Shown: positions 39,092 through 47,520 of the stretch, one piece after another
How positions within the stretch are numbered: position 1 is the first letter of the stretch
How the letters are laid out: every line of letters begins with the position of its first letter
DNA from: Streptomyces canus
Lineage (GTDB): Bacteria; Actinomycetota; Actinomycetes; Streptomycetales; Streptomycetaceae
Length of the DNA stretch: 64,000 bases
Direction of reading: 5' to 3'
NCBI RefSeq assembly: GCF_001514145.1
Contig: NZ_KQ948659.1
Coordinates: 489,454-553,453, forward strand
The notes under the pieces: generated by a model
What the model saw: the letters and a program-made list of their open reading frames with translations, nothing else
Databases searched by the model: none
Told to the model about the DNA's origin: nothing
Translations under genes and position numbers: made by a program

Positions 39092-39927
39092 TGGAACTGC
39101 CCGCCACCCGGGCCGGACACATCGGCCGCGCCCTGAGCGCCACCGCGATCCTGCTGTTCCTGGCGATGCCCATCGTCATCATCCTGGTCACCTCCTTCGG
39201 CGCCGACGGCATCGGCACCTTCCCGCCGAAGGAGTACAGCACCCACTGGTACGAGCAGATGGCCGCGCCCGGCGGCAACTGGGCCACCTCCATCGCCCTG
39301 TCCAGCCTCATCGCCTCCCTCACCACCGTGTTCTCCCTCATCCTGGGGGCCACCGCAGCCACCGCCCTGGCCCGCGGCCGACTACCCCTGCACACGGCGG
39401 TCTACGGGCTGGTCCTGGCTCCGCTGCTCATCCCCCAAGTGGTCATCGCGCTCGGCCTGTTCCTGTTCTTCGAACCGGCCGGCATGCTCGGCAGCCCCCT
39501 GGCCATCGCTCTCGGCCACACCGTGCTCGCCGCGCCCATCGCGATCCTCATCATGATCTCCACGCTGAGAGGCATCGACGAACGGCTCGAAGACGCCGCC
39601 GCCAGCATGGGCGCCAACCGGATGACCATCGCCCGGCGCATCACCTTCCCCCTGGCCACCCCCGGGTTGATCGCCGCCGCGGTGTTCTCGTTCATCACCA
39701 GCTTCGACGAGTTCTTCATCGCCCAGTTCATGTCGACCCCCGACACCCGCACCCTGCCGGTCCTGGTCTTCAACGCCCTGCAGTTCGACGTCGACCCGAC
39801 CGTCACCGCCGTCAGCGCCGTCCTCATCGCCCTGGCCGTCCTGGCCCTCGCCCTGGTCGCCCTCGTCCGCAGACTCGGCGGCCACCGCGACGGCCGGCAC
39901 GCCCTTCCCGTCGAACCGCTCACCTGA
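39088..39927 (+). CDS. Pot-type ABC transporter permease 2 (PotC-like)
   Basis: 279 residues with six transmembrane helices. The EAA loop is LEDAAASMGANRMTIARRITFPLATPGLIAAAVFSF and the PotC-like SFITSFDEFFIAQFMSTPDTRTLPVLVFNAL follows. The ATG at 39088 overlaps the permease 1 stop; a second ATG follows immediately. Completes the importer. Confidence 0.9.
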   Translation: MMELPATRAGHIGRALSATAILLFLAMPIVIILVTSFGADGIGTFPPKEYSTHWYEQMAAPGGNWATSIALSSLIASLTTVFSLILGATAATALARGRLPLHTAVYGLVLAPLLIPQVVIALGLFLFFEPAGMLGSPLAIALGHTVLAAPIAILIMISTLRGIDERLEDAAASMGANRMTIARRITFPLATPGLIAAAVFSFITSFDEFFIAQFMSTPDTRTLPVLVFNALQFDVDPTVTAVSAVLIALAVLALALVALVRRLGGHRDGRHALPVEPLT

Positions 39928-39958
39928 GCCACTTCGAACTCCCCGCAGAGGACCCGAA

Positions 39959-41239
39959 ATGAAGACGATCCCGTACTGGACAGAGACCGCCGGTCCGTTT
40001 CCCGACCGCTCGGGCAAGCCCCTCTCCGAGGACACCGACCTGGTGGTCGTCGGCGCCGGCCTGACGGGTCTGTCCACCGCCCTCCACTCCGCCCGCAAGG
40101 GCGCCCGCGTCACCCTCGTCGAGAAGGGCCAGATCGGCTCCGGTGCCTCCGCGCGCAACGGCGGCATGGCGAACCTGGGCTTCACGATCGGCGTGGGCCA
40201 GGCCATCGGCCGGTACGGACTGGAGCGGGCCCGCGAGATCTACAACTCCTACGGCGAGGCCGTGGACACCGTCGAGCGGCTCGTGAAAGAGGAGTCCATC
40301 GACTGCCAGTTCCGCCGTGTCGGACGCCTGGGCGTCGCGTCCCGCCCCGCGCACTTCGAGAACAAGAAGGCCCAACAGCGCGACCTGGCCAAGCACTTCG
40401 GACACGAGACCACTCTGGTCAGCAGGTCCGAGCTGCGGTCCGAGATCGGATCCGACGCCTACCACGGCGGCCTGCTCGACCCGTTCAGCGCCGCACTGCA
40501 CGTCGGCCGCTTCGTGCGCGGCATGGCCGAGGCGTGCGAGCGCACCGGTGTCGAGATCCACGAGCGCAACGCGGCCATCGGCGTGCGCCGAACCGCCGCG
40601 GGCCGGTTCGAGGTCAGCACCGAGCGCGGTGTGATCCGCGCCGGGCAGGTCATGATGGCCACCGACGCCTACACCGACAAGAACTTCCCGTGGCTGCGCC
40701 GCCGGCAGGTCTGCCTGGGCAGCTTCATCATCGTGACCGAGCCGCTCGGCGAGGACCTCGCCCGGGACATCATCCCCAAGGCCCGCCTCATCGTCGACTC
40801 CAACCAGGTCTGCCACTACTTCCGGCTCACCCCGGACAACCGGCTGCTGTTCGGCGGCCGCGCCCGCTTCGCGCCCTCCGACCCCACCTCGGACAAGAAG
40901 AGCGGGGCCGTCCTGTTCCGTGAGATGTGCGAGATCTTCCCCCAACTCGCCCGCACGAAGGTCGAGTACGTGTGGGGCGGCTCCGTCGGATTCGCGAGGG
41001 ACCGCATCGTCCACGCCGGGCAGACCGAGGACGGCGTCCACTACTCCATGGGATACGCGGGCCACGGCGTGCAGATGGCCACGCACATGGGGCAGGTCAT
41101 GGCCGAGGTGATGGACGGCCACCCCGAGGCCAGCCCGGTCCGTGACCTGGCCCCGCCCCGCATCCCCCTCTACAACGGCACCGCCTGGTTCCTGCCCTTC
41201 GCGGGCGCCTACTACAAGACGCTGGACCGCATCCGCTGA
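39959..41239 (+). CDS. FAD-dependent oxidoreductase (gamma-glutamylputrescine oxidase-like)
   Basis: 426 residues of the DAO family. The N-terminal block YWTETAGPFPDRSGKPLSEDTDLVVVGAGLTGLSTALHSARKG and GSGASARNGGMANLG match PuuB/YobN-type amine oxidases. The C-terminal GGSVGFARDRIVHAG and YSMGYAGHGVQMATHMG are also typical. It should oxidise an amino group to an aldehyde with release of ammonia and peroxide. It directly precedes an aldehyde dehydrogenase, the expected next step. Confidence 0.87.
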   Translation: MKTIPYWTETAGPFPDRSGKPLSEDTDLVVVGAGLTGLSTALHSARKGARVTLVEKGQIGSGASARNGGMANLGFTIGVGQAIGRYGLERAREIYNSYGEAVDTVERLVKEESIDCQFRRVGRLGVASRPAHFENKKAQQRDLAKHFGHETTLVSRSELRSEIGSDAYHGGLLDPFSAALHVGRFVRGMAEACERTGVEIHERNAAIGVRRTAAGRFEVSTERGVIRAGQVMMATDAYTDKNFPWLRRRQVCLGSFIIVTEPLGEDLARDIIPKARLIVDSNQVCHYFRLTPDNRLLFGGRARFAPSDPTSDKKSGAVLFREMCEIFPQLARTKVEYVWGGSVGFARDRIVHAGQTEDGVHYSMGYAGHGVQMATHMGQVMAEVMDGHPEASPVRDLAPPRIPLYNGTAWFLPFAGAYYKTLDRIR

Positions 41240-41281
41240 CCGGTCGGCAGCCCCTCACCACACACCAAGGAGATACCCACG

Positions 41282-42733
41282 ATGACTGTCGTCCGTGATG
41301 TTCCCAAGCAGCTGTTCATCGGCGGTGGCTGGCAGGACGCCGAGTCCGGCCGGACCCTGTCCGTCGACAACCCGGCCACCGGCGAGGAGCTGTGCCAGGT
41401 CGCCGACGCCTCTCCCGCGGACGGCCGGCGTGCCGTCGAGGCGGCGGTCGCCGCGCAGGCCGCCTGGGCCGCCACTCCGCCCCGGGTGCGCAGCGAGATC
41501 CTGCGCCGCGCCTACGACATCATCATCGCGCGCACCGAGGACCTCGCGCTGCTGATGACCCTGGAGATGGGCAAGCCCCTGGCCGAGGCGCGCGCCGAAG
41601 TCGCCTACGGCGCGGAGTTCTTCCGCTGGTTCTCCGAGGAGGCCGTCCGTATCGACGGCGGGCTGACCACCGCCCCCGACGGCAGGAACCGCCTGCTGGC
41701 CACCCGCCAGCCGGTCGGCCCCTGCCTGCTCATCACCCCCTGGAACTTCCCCCTGGCGATGGGCACCCGCAAGATCGGCCCCGCCATCGCCGCCGGCTGC
41801 ACCATCGTCCTCAAACCCGCCCCCCAGACCCCCCTGACCAGCCTCGCCCTGGCGGAGATCCTCACCGAAGCGGGTCTGCCGGCCGGTGTGCTCAACATCG
41901 TCACCACCACCGACGCCGCCGGCGTCGTCGAACCCCTGCTGCGCGGCGGGAAGATCCGCAAGCTCTCCTTCACCGGCTCCACCCAGGTCGGCCGGATCCT
42001 GCTGGCCCAGTGCGCCGACACCGTCATCCGCACCTCGATGGAACTGGGCGGCAACGCCCCCCTCATCGTCTTCGGCGACGCCGACCTCGACGTCGCCGTC
42101 GAAGGCACCTTGGTCGCCAAGATGCGCAACATGGGCGAGTCCTGCTGCGCCGCCAACCGCATCTACGTCCACACCTCCGTCGCCGACGAGTTCGCCACCC
42201 GCCTCTCCGCCCGCATGGCAGCCCTGACGGTCGGCGACGGCACCGAACCCGGCACCGACGTCGGCCCCCTCATCGACAACGCCGGCCGCAGCAAGGCCCA
42301 CGACCTGGTGCGGGACGCCGTCAAGCGCGGCGCCACCGTCCTGACCGGTGGTGAACTCCCCGAAGGGCCGGGCTGCTTCTACCCGCCCACCGTCCTCACC
42401 GGCATCGCCCCCGACTCCGCGATCATCGACACCGAGATCTTCGGCCCGGTCGCCGCGATCCGCACCTTCGACACCGAGGACGAGGCCGTCACCGCCGCCA
42501 ACGACACCGAATTCGGCCTGGCCGCCTACCTGTTCACCCAGAACCTCGACCGCGCCCTGCGCGTCGCCGAACGCCTCGAAAGCGGCATGATCGGCCTCAA
42601 CACCGGCCTGGTCTCCAACCCCGCCGCGCCCTTCGGCGGCGTCAAGCAGTCAGGCCTGGGCCGCGAAGGCGGACGCGTCGGCATCGACGAGTTCCTGGAG
42701 TACAAGTACGTAGCCGTCCCCGTCGGAGCCTGA
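41282..42733 (+). CDS. NAD(P)-dependent aldehyde dehydrogenase (succinate-semialdehyde dehydrogenase-like)
   Basis: 483 residues. Coenzyme site FTGSTQVGRIL, catalytic Glu in MELGGNAPLIV, catalytic Cys in GESCCAANRIYVH, and the GabD-like TPWNFPLAMGTRKIGPAIAAGC. SSADH-type enzymes oxidise succinate semialdehyde or similar omega-aldehydes. An AAGGAG site lies just upstream of the ATG at 41282. It would process the aldehyde made by the upstream oxidase. Confidence 0.9.
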   Translation: MTVVRDVPKQLFIGGGWQDAESGRTLSVDNPATGEELCQVADASPADGRRAVEAAVAAQAAWAATPPRVRSEILRRAYDIIIARTEDLALLMTLEMGKPLAEARAEVAYGAEFFRWFSEEAVRIDGGLTTAPDGRNRLLATRQPVGPCLLITPWNFPLAMGTRKIGPAIAAGCTIVLKPAPQTPLTSLALAEILTEAGLPAGVLNIVTTTDAAGVVEPLLRGGKIRKLSFTGSTQVGRILLAQCADTVIRTSMELGGNAPLIVFGDADLDVAVEGTLVAKMRNMGESCCAANRIYVHTSVADEFATRLSARMAALTVGDGTEPGTDVGPLIDNAGRSKAHDLVRDAVKRGATVLTGGELPEGPGCFYPPTVLTGIAPDSAIIDTEIFGPVAAIRTFDTEDEAVTAANDTEFGLAAYLFTQNLDRALRVAERLESGMIGLNTGLVSNPAAPFGGVKQSGLGREGGRVGIDEFLEYKYVAVPVGA

Positions 42734-42734
42734 C

Positions 42735-43718
42735 ATGCCCGAGCGACTCGTCGTCCTCTACCGCGGCAACCGGCCCCCCGCCACCGCACTCATCGAACGT
42801 CTCGCGGACACCGTCTACGCCACCGAGGAGGAACTGCCCTACCTCCTCCCCGGTGCCGACGCCCTCCTGGCCTGGGTCACCATCACCCCGGCCATCCGCG
42901 AGGCCTGGCCCGACAACCCGGACAAGGCACCCCGCTGGGTCCACGCGGCCTCAGCGGGCGTGGACTCCTTCCTGTTCCCCGCCCTGGTGGACGATCCGGG
43001 CGTTGTCCTGACCAACGCCCGCGGGGTCTACGACCAGCCGACCGCCGAGTACGTCCTCGGCCTGATCCTCGCCCTCGCCAAGGACTTCCCCGGCACCTGG
43101 GAGCACCAGCGGCGCCGCGAGTGGCGTCCGCGCCCCAGTGACGGCATCACCGGACGCACCGTGCTGGTCTGGGGGACGGGTCCGATCGGCCGGGCCATCG
43201 CCCGGCTGCTGCGCGCCGTCGGGATGCGGGTGTCCGGCGCGGGCCGCAAGGCCCGCACCGACGACCCCGACTTCGGCACGGTCCACGGTGCGTCGACCCT
43301 GCGCTCCGCCCTGACGGAAGCGGACTACGTCGTCCTGGCCGCACCCCTCACTCAGGGCACCCGGGGCATGGTCGACGCCCCCGTGCTCGCCGCCATGAAG
43401 CCGGGGGCACGGCTGATCAACGTAGGCCGGGGCGGACTCGTCGACGAGGAGGCGCTGGTCGACCACCTGGCCGCCGGGCGGCTCGGCGGCGCAGCCCTCG
43501 ACGTGTTCGCCCAGGAACCGCTGCCTGCCGAATCGCCCCTGTGGGACATGCCCGGCGTGATGATCTCCCCGCACACGGCGGGCGAGACCACCAGCGAGCG
43601 GGAGGCGCTCGTCGAGGTGTTCCTCGACAACCTCACCCGGCACCTCGAGGGCCGACCGCTGCGCAACGTGGTGGACAAGCGGCGCGGATACGTGGTCGAC
43701 GAGACGCACCCCGCCTGA
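42735..43718 (+). CDS. D-2-hydroxyacid dehydrogenase family protein
   Basis: 327 residues. NAD-binding VLVWGTGPIGRAIARLLRAVGM, the signature RLINVGRGGLVDEEALVDHLAAGRLGGAALDVFAQEPLP, catalytic Arg (NVGRG region), Glu and His (SPHTAG). It reduces a 2-oxoacid or oxidises the hydroxyacid. Starts 1 bp after the aldehyde dehydrogenase stop. Last gene of the island operon; there is no clear terminator after it. Confidence 0.9.
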   Translation: MPERLVVLYRGNRPPATALIERLADTVYATEEELPYLLPGADALLAWVTITPAIREAWPDNPDKAPRWVHAASAGVDSFLFPALVDDPGVVLTNARGVYDQPTAEYVLGLILALAKDFPGTWEHQRRREWRPRPSDGITGRTVLVWGTGPIGRAIARLLRAVGMRVSGAGRKARTDDPDFGTVHGASTLRSALTEADYVVLAAPLTQGTRGMVDAPVLAAMKPGARLINVGRGGLVDEEALVDHLAAGRLGGAALDVFAQEPLPAESPLWDMPGVMISPHTAGETTSEREALVEVFLDNLTRHLEGRPLRNVVDKRRGYVVDETHPA

Positions 43719-43813
43719 GGGCGGCACTGTCGGCAGCAAATCACCGGCACTCAACACATCGCGCCCGCCCACGTCTTGACTCCTGTTTTCAGCCACCCCC
43801 AATACTCGTCGGC

Positions 43814-43831
43814 AACGTTCACGTGAACGTT
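43814..43831. promoter_or_regulatory. LacI-type operator, perfect 18-bp palindrome
   Basis: AACGTTCACGTGAACGTT is a perfect palindrome with the central CG of LacI/GalR sites. It stands 70 bp before a broken sugar ABC gene. The regulator it served may be the truncated LacI gene now 12 kb away. Confidence 0.65.
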
Positions 43832-43885
43832 CAGGGGAGCTTGACATCGTTGTCCAACCCTGTCCCGGAAAGCGAGTGCGCGCCC

Positions 43886-44332
43886 ATGCCACACCGAACG
43901 ATGTCCCGCAGGCGCCTGCTCGGTGCCTCTCTCGGCGGGGCGGGCACGCTGAAAGCGCTGATCATCCCGGGGGCGGCCAACGCGTTCGGCATCTTCTGGA
44001 TGCGTCAGTACGCCCAGAACTCGCTGCCGGACGAACTCCTCGACGCCGGCCGGATCGACGGCGCCGGCTTCTTCCGGCTCTACGCGCAGGTCGCGCTGCC
44101 GCTGTTCCGGCCCGCCAATCTCAAGATCGCCTACAACACCGACTACGCGGTGGTGATGGCCGGCGCGCTGATGAGCGTCCTGCCGCTGATCGTCGTCTTC
44201 CTGATCGGCGCACGGCACTTTCTGCGGGATCTGGCGGCGGGGCGACGAAGAGGTGAACGTGGGTGGGTAGGGTCCCGGGATGGGGAAGAGCGAGGGCGTT
44301 CCGGAGAAGGTGGCCTGGGTTCTGGTGCGTGA
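43886..44332 (+). pseudogene. Internally deleted sugar ABC transporter remnant (binding-protein start joined to permease end)
   Basis: The frame opens with a Tat-like start of a sugar-binding protein (PHRTMSRRRLLGASLGGAGTL), then jumps near base 43950 to the C-terminal half of a MalG-type permease. The EAA loop RQYAQNSLPDELLDAGRIDGAGFFRLYAQVALPLFRPA is followed by another join (NLKIAYNTDYAVVMAGALMSVLPLIVVFL). So at least two deletions removed most of three genes in frame. The true permease stop is lost and the frame runs into the NUDIX gene. It cannot encode a working transporter. Confidence 0.8.
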
Positions 44333-44684
44333 CGGGCGGGTGCTGGTGACACGCAGCCGCGGTGTGGATGTCTTCTACTTCCCGGGCGGGAAGCGGGAGC
44401 CGGGTGAGTCCGACGCCGAGACCTTGGCACGCGAGATCGCTGAGGAACTCCGGTCCCGGGTGGACACGGCCACGATGGTGCACGTCGGCACCTTCGAGAC
44501 GCGAAGGGACGACGGACGCACCCAGTTCCGGATGATCTGTTACACCGCCGAGTACGTCGGCCCGCTGGTTGCCTCGAGCGAGATCGAAGAGTCGGACTGG
44601 TTCGGCTACGGCGATCGTGCGCGGGTCTCGGCCGTGGACCAGTTGGTGTTCGACGCGCTGCACGCCTCCGGTCAACTGCTCTGA
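44280..44684 (+). CDS. NUDIX hydrolase
   Basis: 134 residues. The NUDIX box is complete: GGKREPGESDAETLAREIAEEL fits G-x5-E-x7-R-E-U-x-E-E. The N-terminal KVAWVLVRDGRVLVTRSRG is the usual first strand pair. Such proteins hydrolyse nucleoside diphosphates linked to another moiety; the substrate is not predictable. The ATG at 44280 overlaps the end of the ABC remnant frame. Confidence 0.9.
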   Translation: MGKSEGVPEKVAWVLVRDGRVLVTRSRGVDVFYFPGGKREPGESDAETLAREIAEELRSRVDTATMVHVGTFETRRDDGRTQFRMICYTAEYVGPLVASSEIEESDWFGYGDRARVSAVDQLVFDALHASGQLL

Positions 44685-44745
44685 GGGGACTGGACAGGGT
44701 TCGGTACCCTGCGGAGAGAGTCTCCGGTTCGCGAGGGGTATCGGG

Positions 44746-45312
44746 ATGACGCAGGTCAGGTCCATGCGCGCGGACGCTCGGCGCAACTACGAGCGGTTGC
44801 TGAAGGTGGCGGCGGAGGCCTTCGCCGAGCATGGGGAGGGTGCGTCGCTGGACGACATCGCCAAGCGGGCCGGTGTGGGGTCCGGGACGCTGTACCGGCA
44901 TTTCCCGACGCGGCAGGCCCTGCTCGAGGCGGCGTACGTGGACCGTGTCGAGGGGTTCGCGCGCCGGGCCGACGAACTCGCGGAGGAGTTGCCGCCGGGG
45001 GAGGCGCTGGCGGAGTGGCTGTACGAGCTGTGCGTCGGCACGATTCAGGTGCGCGGGCTGAAGACGCTGCTGGGGTCGGCGGTGGCGGACGGCAGCGATG
45101 CGGTGCTCACGGTGTGCGGGACGCATGTGCGGGGGGCGGCTACGCGGCTGGTGGAGGCGGCGCGGGCGGAGGGGACGCTGCGGGCGGATGTCGAGCCGAT
45201 CGAGTTGCTTCGGCTGGCACACGGGGTCGTCGGTGCGGCGGAGCTGGCGGACGGCGGGGACGAGTCCATCCGGCGGTACCTGTCCCTGCTCACGGAGGGG
45301 CTGCGGGCATAG
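44746..45312 (+). CDS. TetR family transcriptional regulator
   Basis: 188 residues. HTH: NYERLLKVAAEAFAEHGEGASLDDIAKRAGVGSGTLYRHFPTRQALLEAAY. The C-terminal domain is of the SCO5951-like TetR_C type. Stands alone after the NUDIX gene and ends 11 bp before the convergent methyltransferase. ATG at 44746 follows GAGGGG; no target gene is obvious. Confidence 0.9.
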   Translation: MTQVRSMRADARRNYERLLKVAAEAFAEHGEGASLDDIAKRAGVGSGTLYRHFPTRQALLEAAYVDRVEGFARRADELAEELPPGEALAEWLYELCVGTIQVRGLKTLLGSAVADGSDAVLTVCGTHVRGAATRLVEAARAEGTLRADVEPIELLRLAHGVVGAAELADGGDESIRRYLSLLTEGLRA

Positions 45313-45323
45313 CCGGTGGTGGG

Positions 45324-46088
45324 TCAGCCTGCCAGCCGCGCTTTCCAGATCTCCTCGCTGGGCCATTGCCGGGCCCAGTCGGCGGGAACGTCCTCATAGT
45401 CCGTGTGGGCAGACCGGGGCGCTTGAATCTCCATCAGGTCTTCGACGACGAAGCCGCAGGACCGAAGCAGACGGAGCATCTCACCGTGCGGCAGGACGAA
45501 CTCCACGTGTGATCCCCGGTGCAGCCGTGTCAGGCCGAACTGCCCGCGGGTCAGGGTCGTGGATGGCGGTCCCTCGGCCGGCACGCACAGTGCGAACAGT
45601 GGTGAGTAGCGCATGAAGACCAGCCGGCCGCCGGGAACGAGGAGCCGGGCCGCCTCCGGGATCCACCGGTAGGGGTCGCACCACAACGAGGCGCCGTACT
45701 CGCTGATCGCCAAGTCGAAGGTGTCGTCCTCGTAGGGCACCTTCTCGGCATTGCCCAGGACAAGGGGGAAGTCGATGCCGAACTCCGCCTGCATCGCTTG
45801 AGCGGTGGCGAGCTGCTTCTCCGAGACGTCGATCCCGACCGGGTGGGCGCCCGCTCTGGCGAGCCAGGCGGAAACGTAGGCGGTACCGCAGCCCAGCTCG
45901 ATGGCGCGCATCCCGTCGATGCCGTCGGGAAGCACGGAGGCCTGCGACTCGGGGGTGGCCCACAGTCCCCAGGACGGTTCCGTCTGCGCCCAGTGATCGC
46001 GGGCGAGCGGCCCGTGCCACGCAGCCGCCTCGTCATCCCAAAACCGTCGGTTCTGCTCCAGATGGTCCGCAGGGCCGTCATGAGTCAT
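45324..46088 (-). CDS. Class I SAM-dependent methyltransferase
   Basis: 254 residues. SAM-binding motif I IELGCGTAYVSAWLARAG near residue 63, motif II region DVSEKQLATAQAMQ, and motif III ARLLVPGGRLVFMRYSP. The fold is that of UbiE/type 11 methyltransferases; the substrate is unknown. ATG at 46088 is preferred because the protein starts with the family's THDGPADHLEQNRRFWDDEA; an upstream ATG would add a Pro-rich tail. Confidence 0.88.
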   Translation of the reverse strand: MTHDGPADHLEQNRRFWDDEAAAWHGPLARDHWAQTEPSWGLWATPESQASVLPDGIDGMRAIELGCGTAYVSAWLARAGAHPVGIDVSEKQLATAQAMQAEFGIDFPLVLGNAEKVPYEDDTFDLAISEYGASLWCDPYRWIPEAARLLVPGGRLVFMRYSPLFALCVPAEGPPSTTLTRGQFGLTRLHRGSHVEFVLPHGEMLRLLRSCGFVVEDLMEIQAPRSAHTDYEDVPADWARQWPSEEIWKARLAG

Positions 46089-46211
46089 GGAGGCATTCGA
46101 TCGAAGATGCCGGCGCTGCGGCAACGGAATTACCAGGAGACGCGGCGGCGGTGGGGGCTGATCCGCGCAGGCCCCCACCACTCACCGCCTGGCCACGCAC
46201 CGCATCGTGCA

Positions 46212-47456
46212 CTAGAGCGCCTGGGCCGCCGGCTTCACCATCCCCCTCACCGTGCGGGACTTCACGAAGTCGCCGATCGCCGTCATCTCCCACTCGCCGG
46301 AGAACTGCTTGATCAGCTTGGCCATCATCACGCCCGTCTGCGCCTCGGCGTTCGTGAGGTCGAAGCGGACCAGTTCCTCTCCGCTCGCGGCGTCGATGAG
46401 ACGGCAGTACGCCTTGGCGACCTCCGTGAACTTCTGGCCGGAGAAGGAGTTGACCGTGAAGACGAGGCCGGTGACCTCCTGGGGGAGCCGGCCGAGGTCG
46501 ACGACGATCACCTCGTCGTCACCGCCGCCCTCACCCGTGAGGTTGTCACCGGAGTGCTTGATCGCGCCGCCGACGATGGACAGCTTGCCGAAGTAGCAGC
46601 TGTCGATGTGGTTGCGCTGCGGCCCGTAGGCGATGACGGACGCGTCGAGGTCGATGTCCTTGCCGCGGTACGCGGGCTCCCAGCCGAGGCCCATCTTGAC
46701 CTGGGAGAGCAGCGGACGCCCGCCCTTGACCAGGGACACCGTCTGGTTCTTCTGGAGGCTGACCCGGCCCTTGTCGAGGTTGATCTTCCCGGCGCCGGGA
46801 ACGGGTGGGGCGGGGGGAGCGGCGGGCGCCGACGCGGCGAGCCGCGGGTCCATGGCCGGGGCCGGCGGGGCCACCGGGGTCTGCACGGTCGGCGCGGGCG
46901 GCGGAGTCACCGGCTGCGGCGGGGCCACAGGGGCCGCGGCGGGCGTCGGCGCGGGCTCCTCCACCGTCACGCCGAAGTCCGTCGCGATCCCGGCCAGCCC
47001 GTTGGCGTACCCCTGCCCCACCGCCCGGGCCTTCCAGGCGCCGTTGCGCAGGTAGACCTCCACGATTACCAGCGCAGTCTCGGTGCCGAGCTGCGGCGGC
47101 GTGAACGTGGCCAGCACGCTGTCGTCGTCCGCGTTGCGGATCGTGGCCGTCGGCTCGATGCCCTGGAAGGTCTGGCCCGCGGCGTCCGGGCTGGCGGTGA
47201 CGACGATCTTCTCGATGCCGGGCGGTACGGCCGACGTGTCGACGGTGATCGCGTCGGGGGCCGTACCGCCGCCCGAGCGGTACGTCACCCCCGGGCCGGA
47301 GGGCTGGTTGTAGAAGATGAAGTCGTCGTCGGAGCGCACCTTGCCGTCGGCGGTGAGCAGCAGGCCCGATACGTCGAGCCGCACGGGCGCGGCGACGTCC
47401 ACCGTCACGCGGGCGGCGGACAGGGGGATGTTCGAGCCGGGGGTCATAGCTGTCAT
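46212..47456 (-). CDS. Double TerD-domain protein (tellurium-resistance/stress family)
   Basis: 414 residues with two TerD (calcium-binding stress) domains joined by a Pro/Ala-rich linker (about residues 175-240, with repeated PAP, PPP and PQP). The N-terminal domain has DDDFIFYNQPSGPGVTY; the C-terminal has a truncated LDASVIAYGPQRNHIDSCYFGKL and HSGDNLTGEGGGDDEVIVVDL, which includes the Ca2+ ligands. TerD proteins form membrane-associated stress complexes. ATG at 47456 or 47447 are both possible. No ter neighbours are visible. Confidence 0.85.
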   Translation of the reverse strand: MTAMTPGSNIPLSAARVTVDVAAPVRLDVSGLLLTADGKVRSDDDFIFYNQPSGPGVTYRSGGGTAPDAITVDTSAVPPGIEKIVVTASPDAAGQTFQGIEPTATIRNADDDSVLATFTPPQLGTETALVIVEVYLRNGAWKARAVGQGYANGLAGIATDFGVTVEEPAPTPAAAPVAPPQPVTPPPAPTVQTPVAPPAPAMDPRLAASAPAAPPAPPVPGAGKINLDKGRVSLQKNQTVSLVKGGRPLLSQVKMGLGWEPAYRGKDIDLDASVIAYGPQRNHIDSCYFGKLSIVGGAIKHSGDNLTGEGGGDDEVIVVDLGRLPQEVTGLVFTVNSFSGQKFTEVAKAYCRLIDAASGEELVRFDLTNAEAQTGVMMAKLIKQFSGEWEMTAIGDFVKSRTVRGMVKPAAQAL

Positions 47457-47520
47457 GCCCCGTGAACGATCGGGCTCACTTTGCCGTTCCCTTACCCGAC
47501 GGCCAAATGGCCGAGCGGGG

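Noticed and set aside
31716..44332. Transposon or integrative element carrying the catabolic island
   Set aside because: No transposase, integrase, tRNA target or terminal repeat was found at either edge.
46212..47456. Complete tellurite-resistance (ter) operon
   Set aside because: Only one TerD-family gene is present; neighbours are a methyltransferase and a dehydrogenase.
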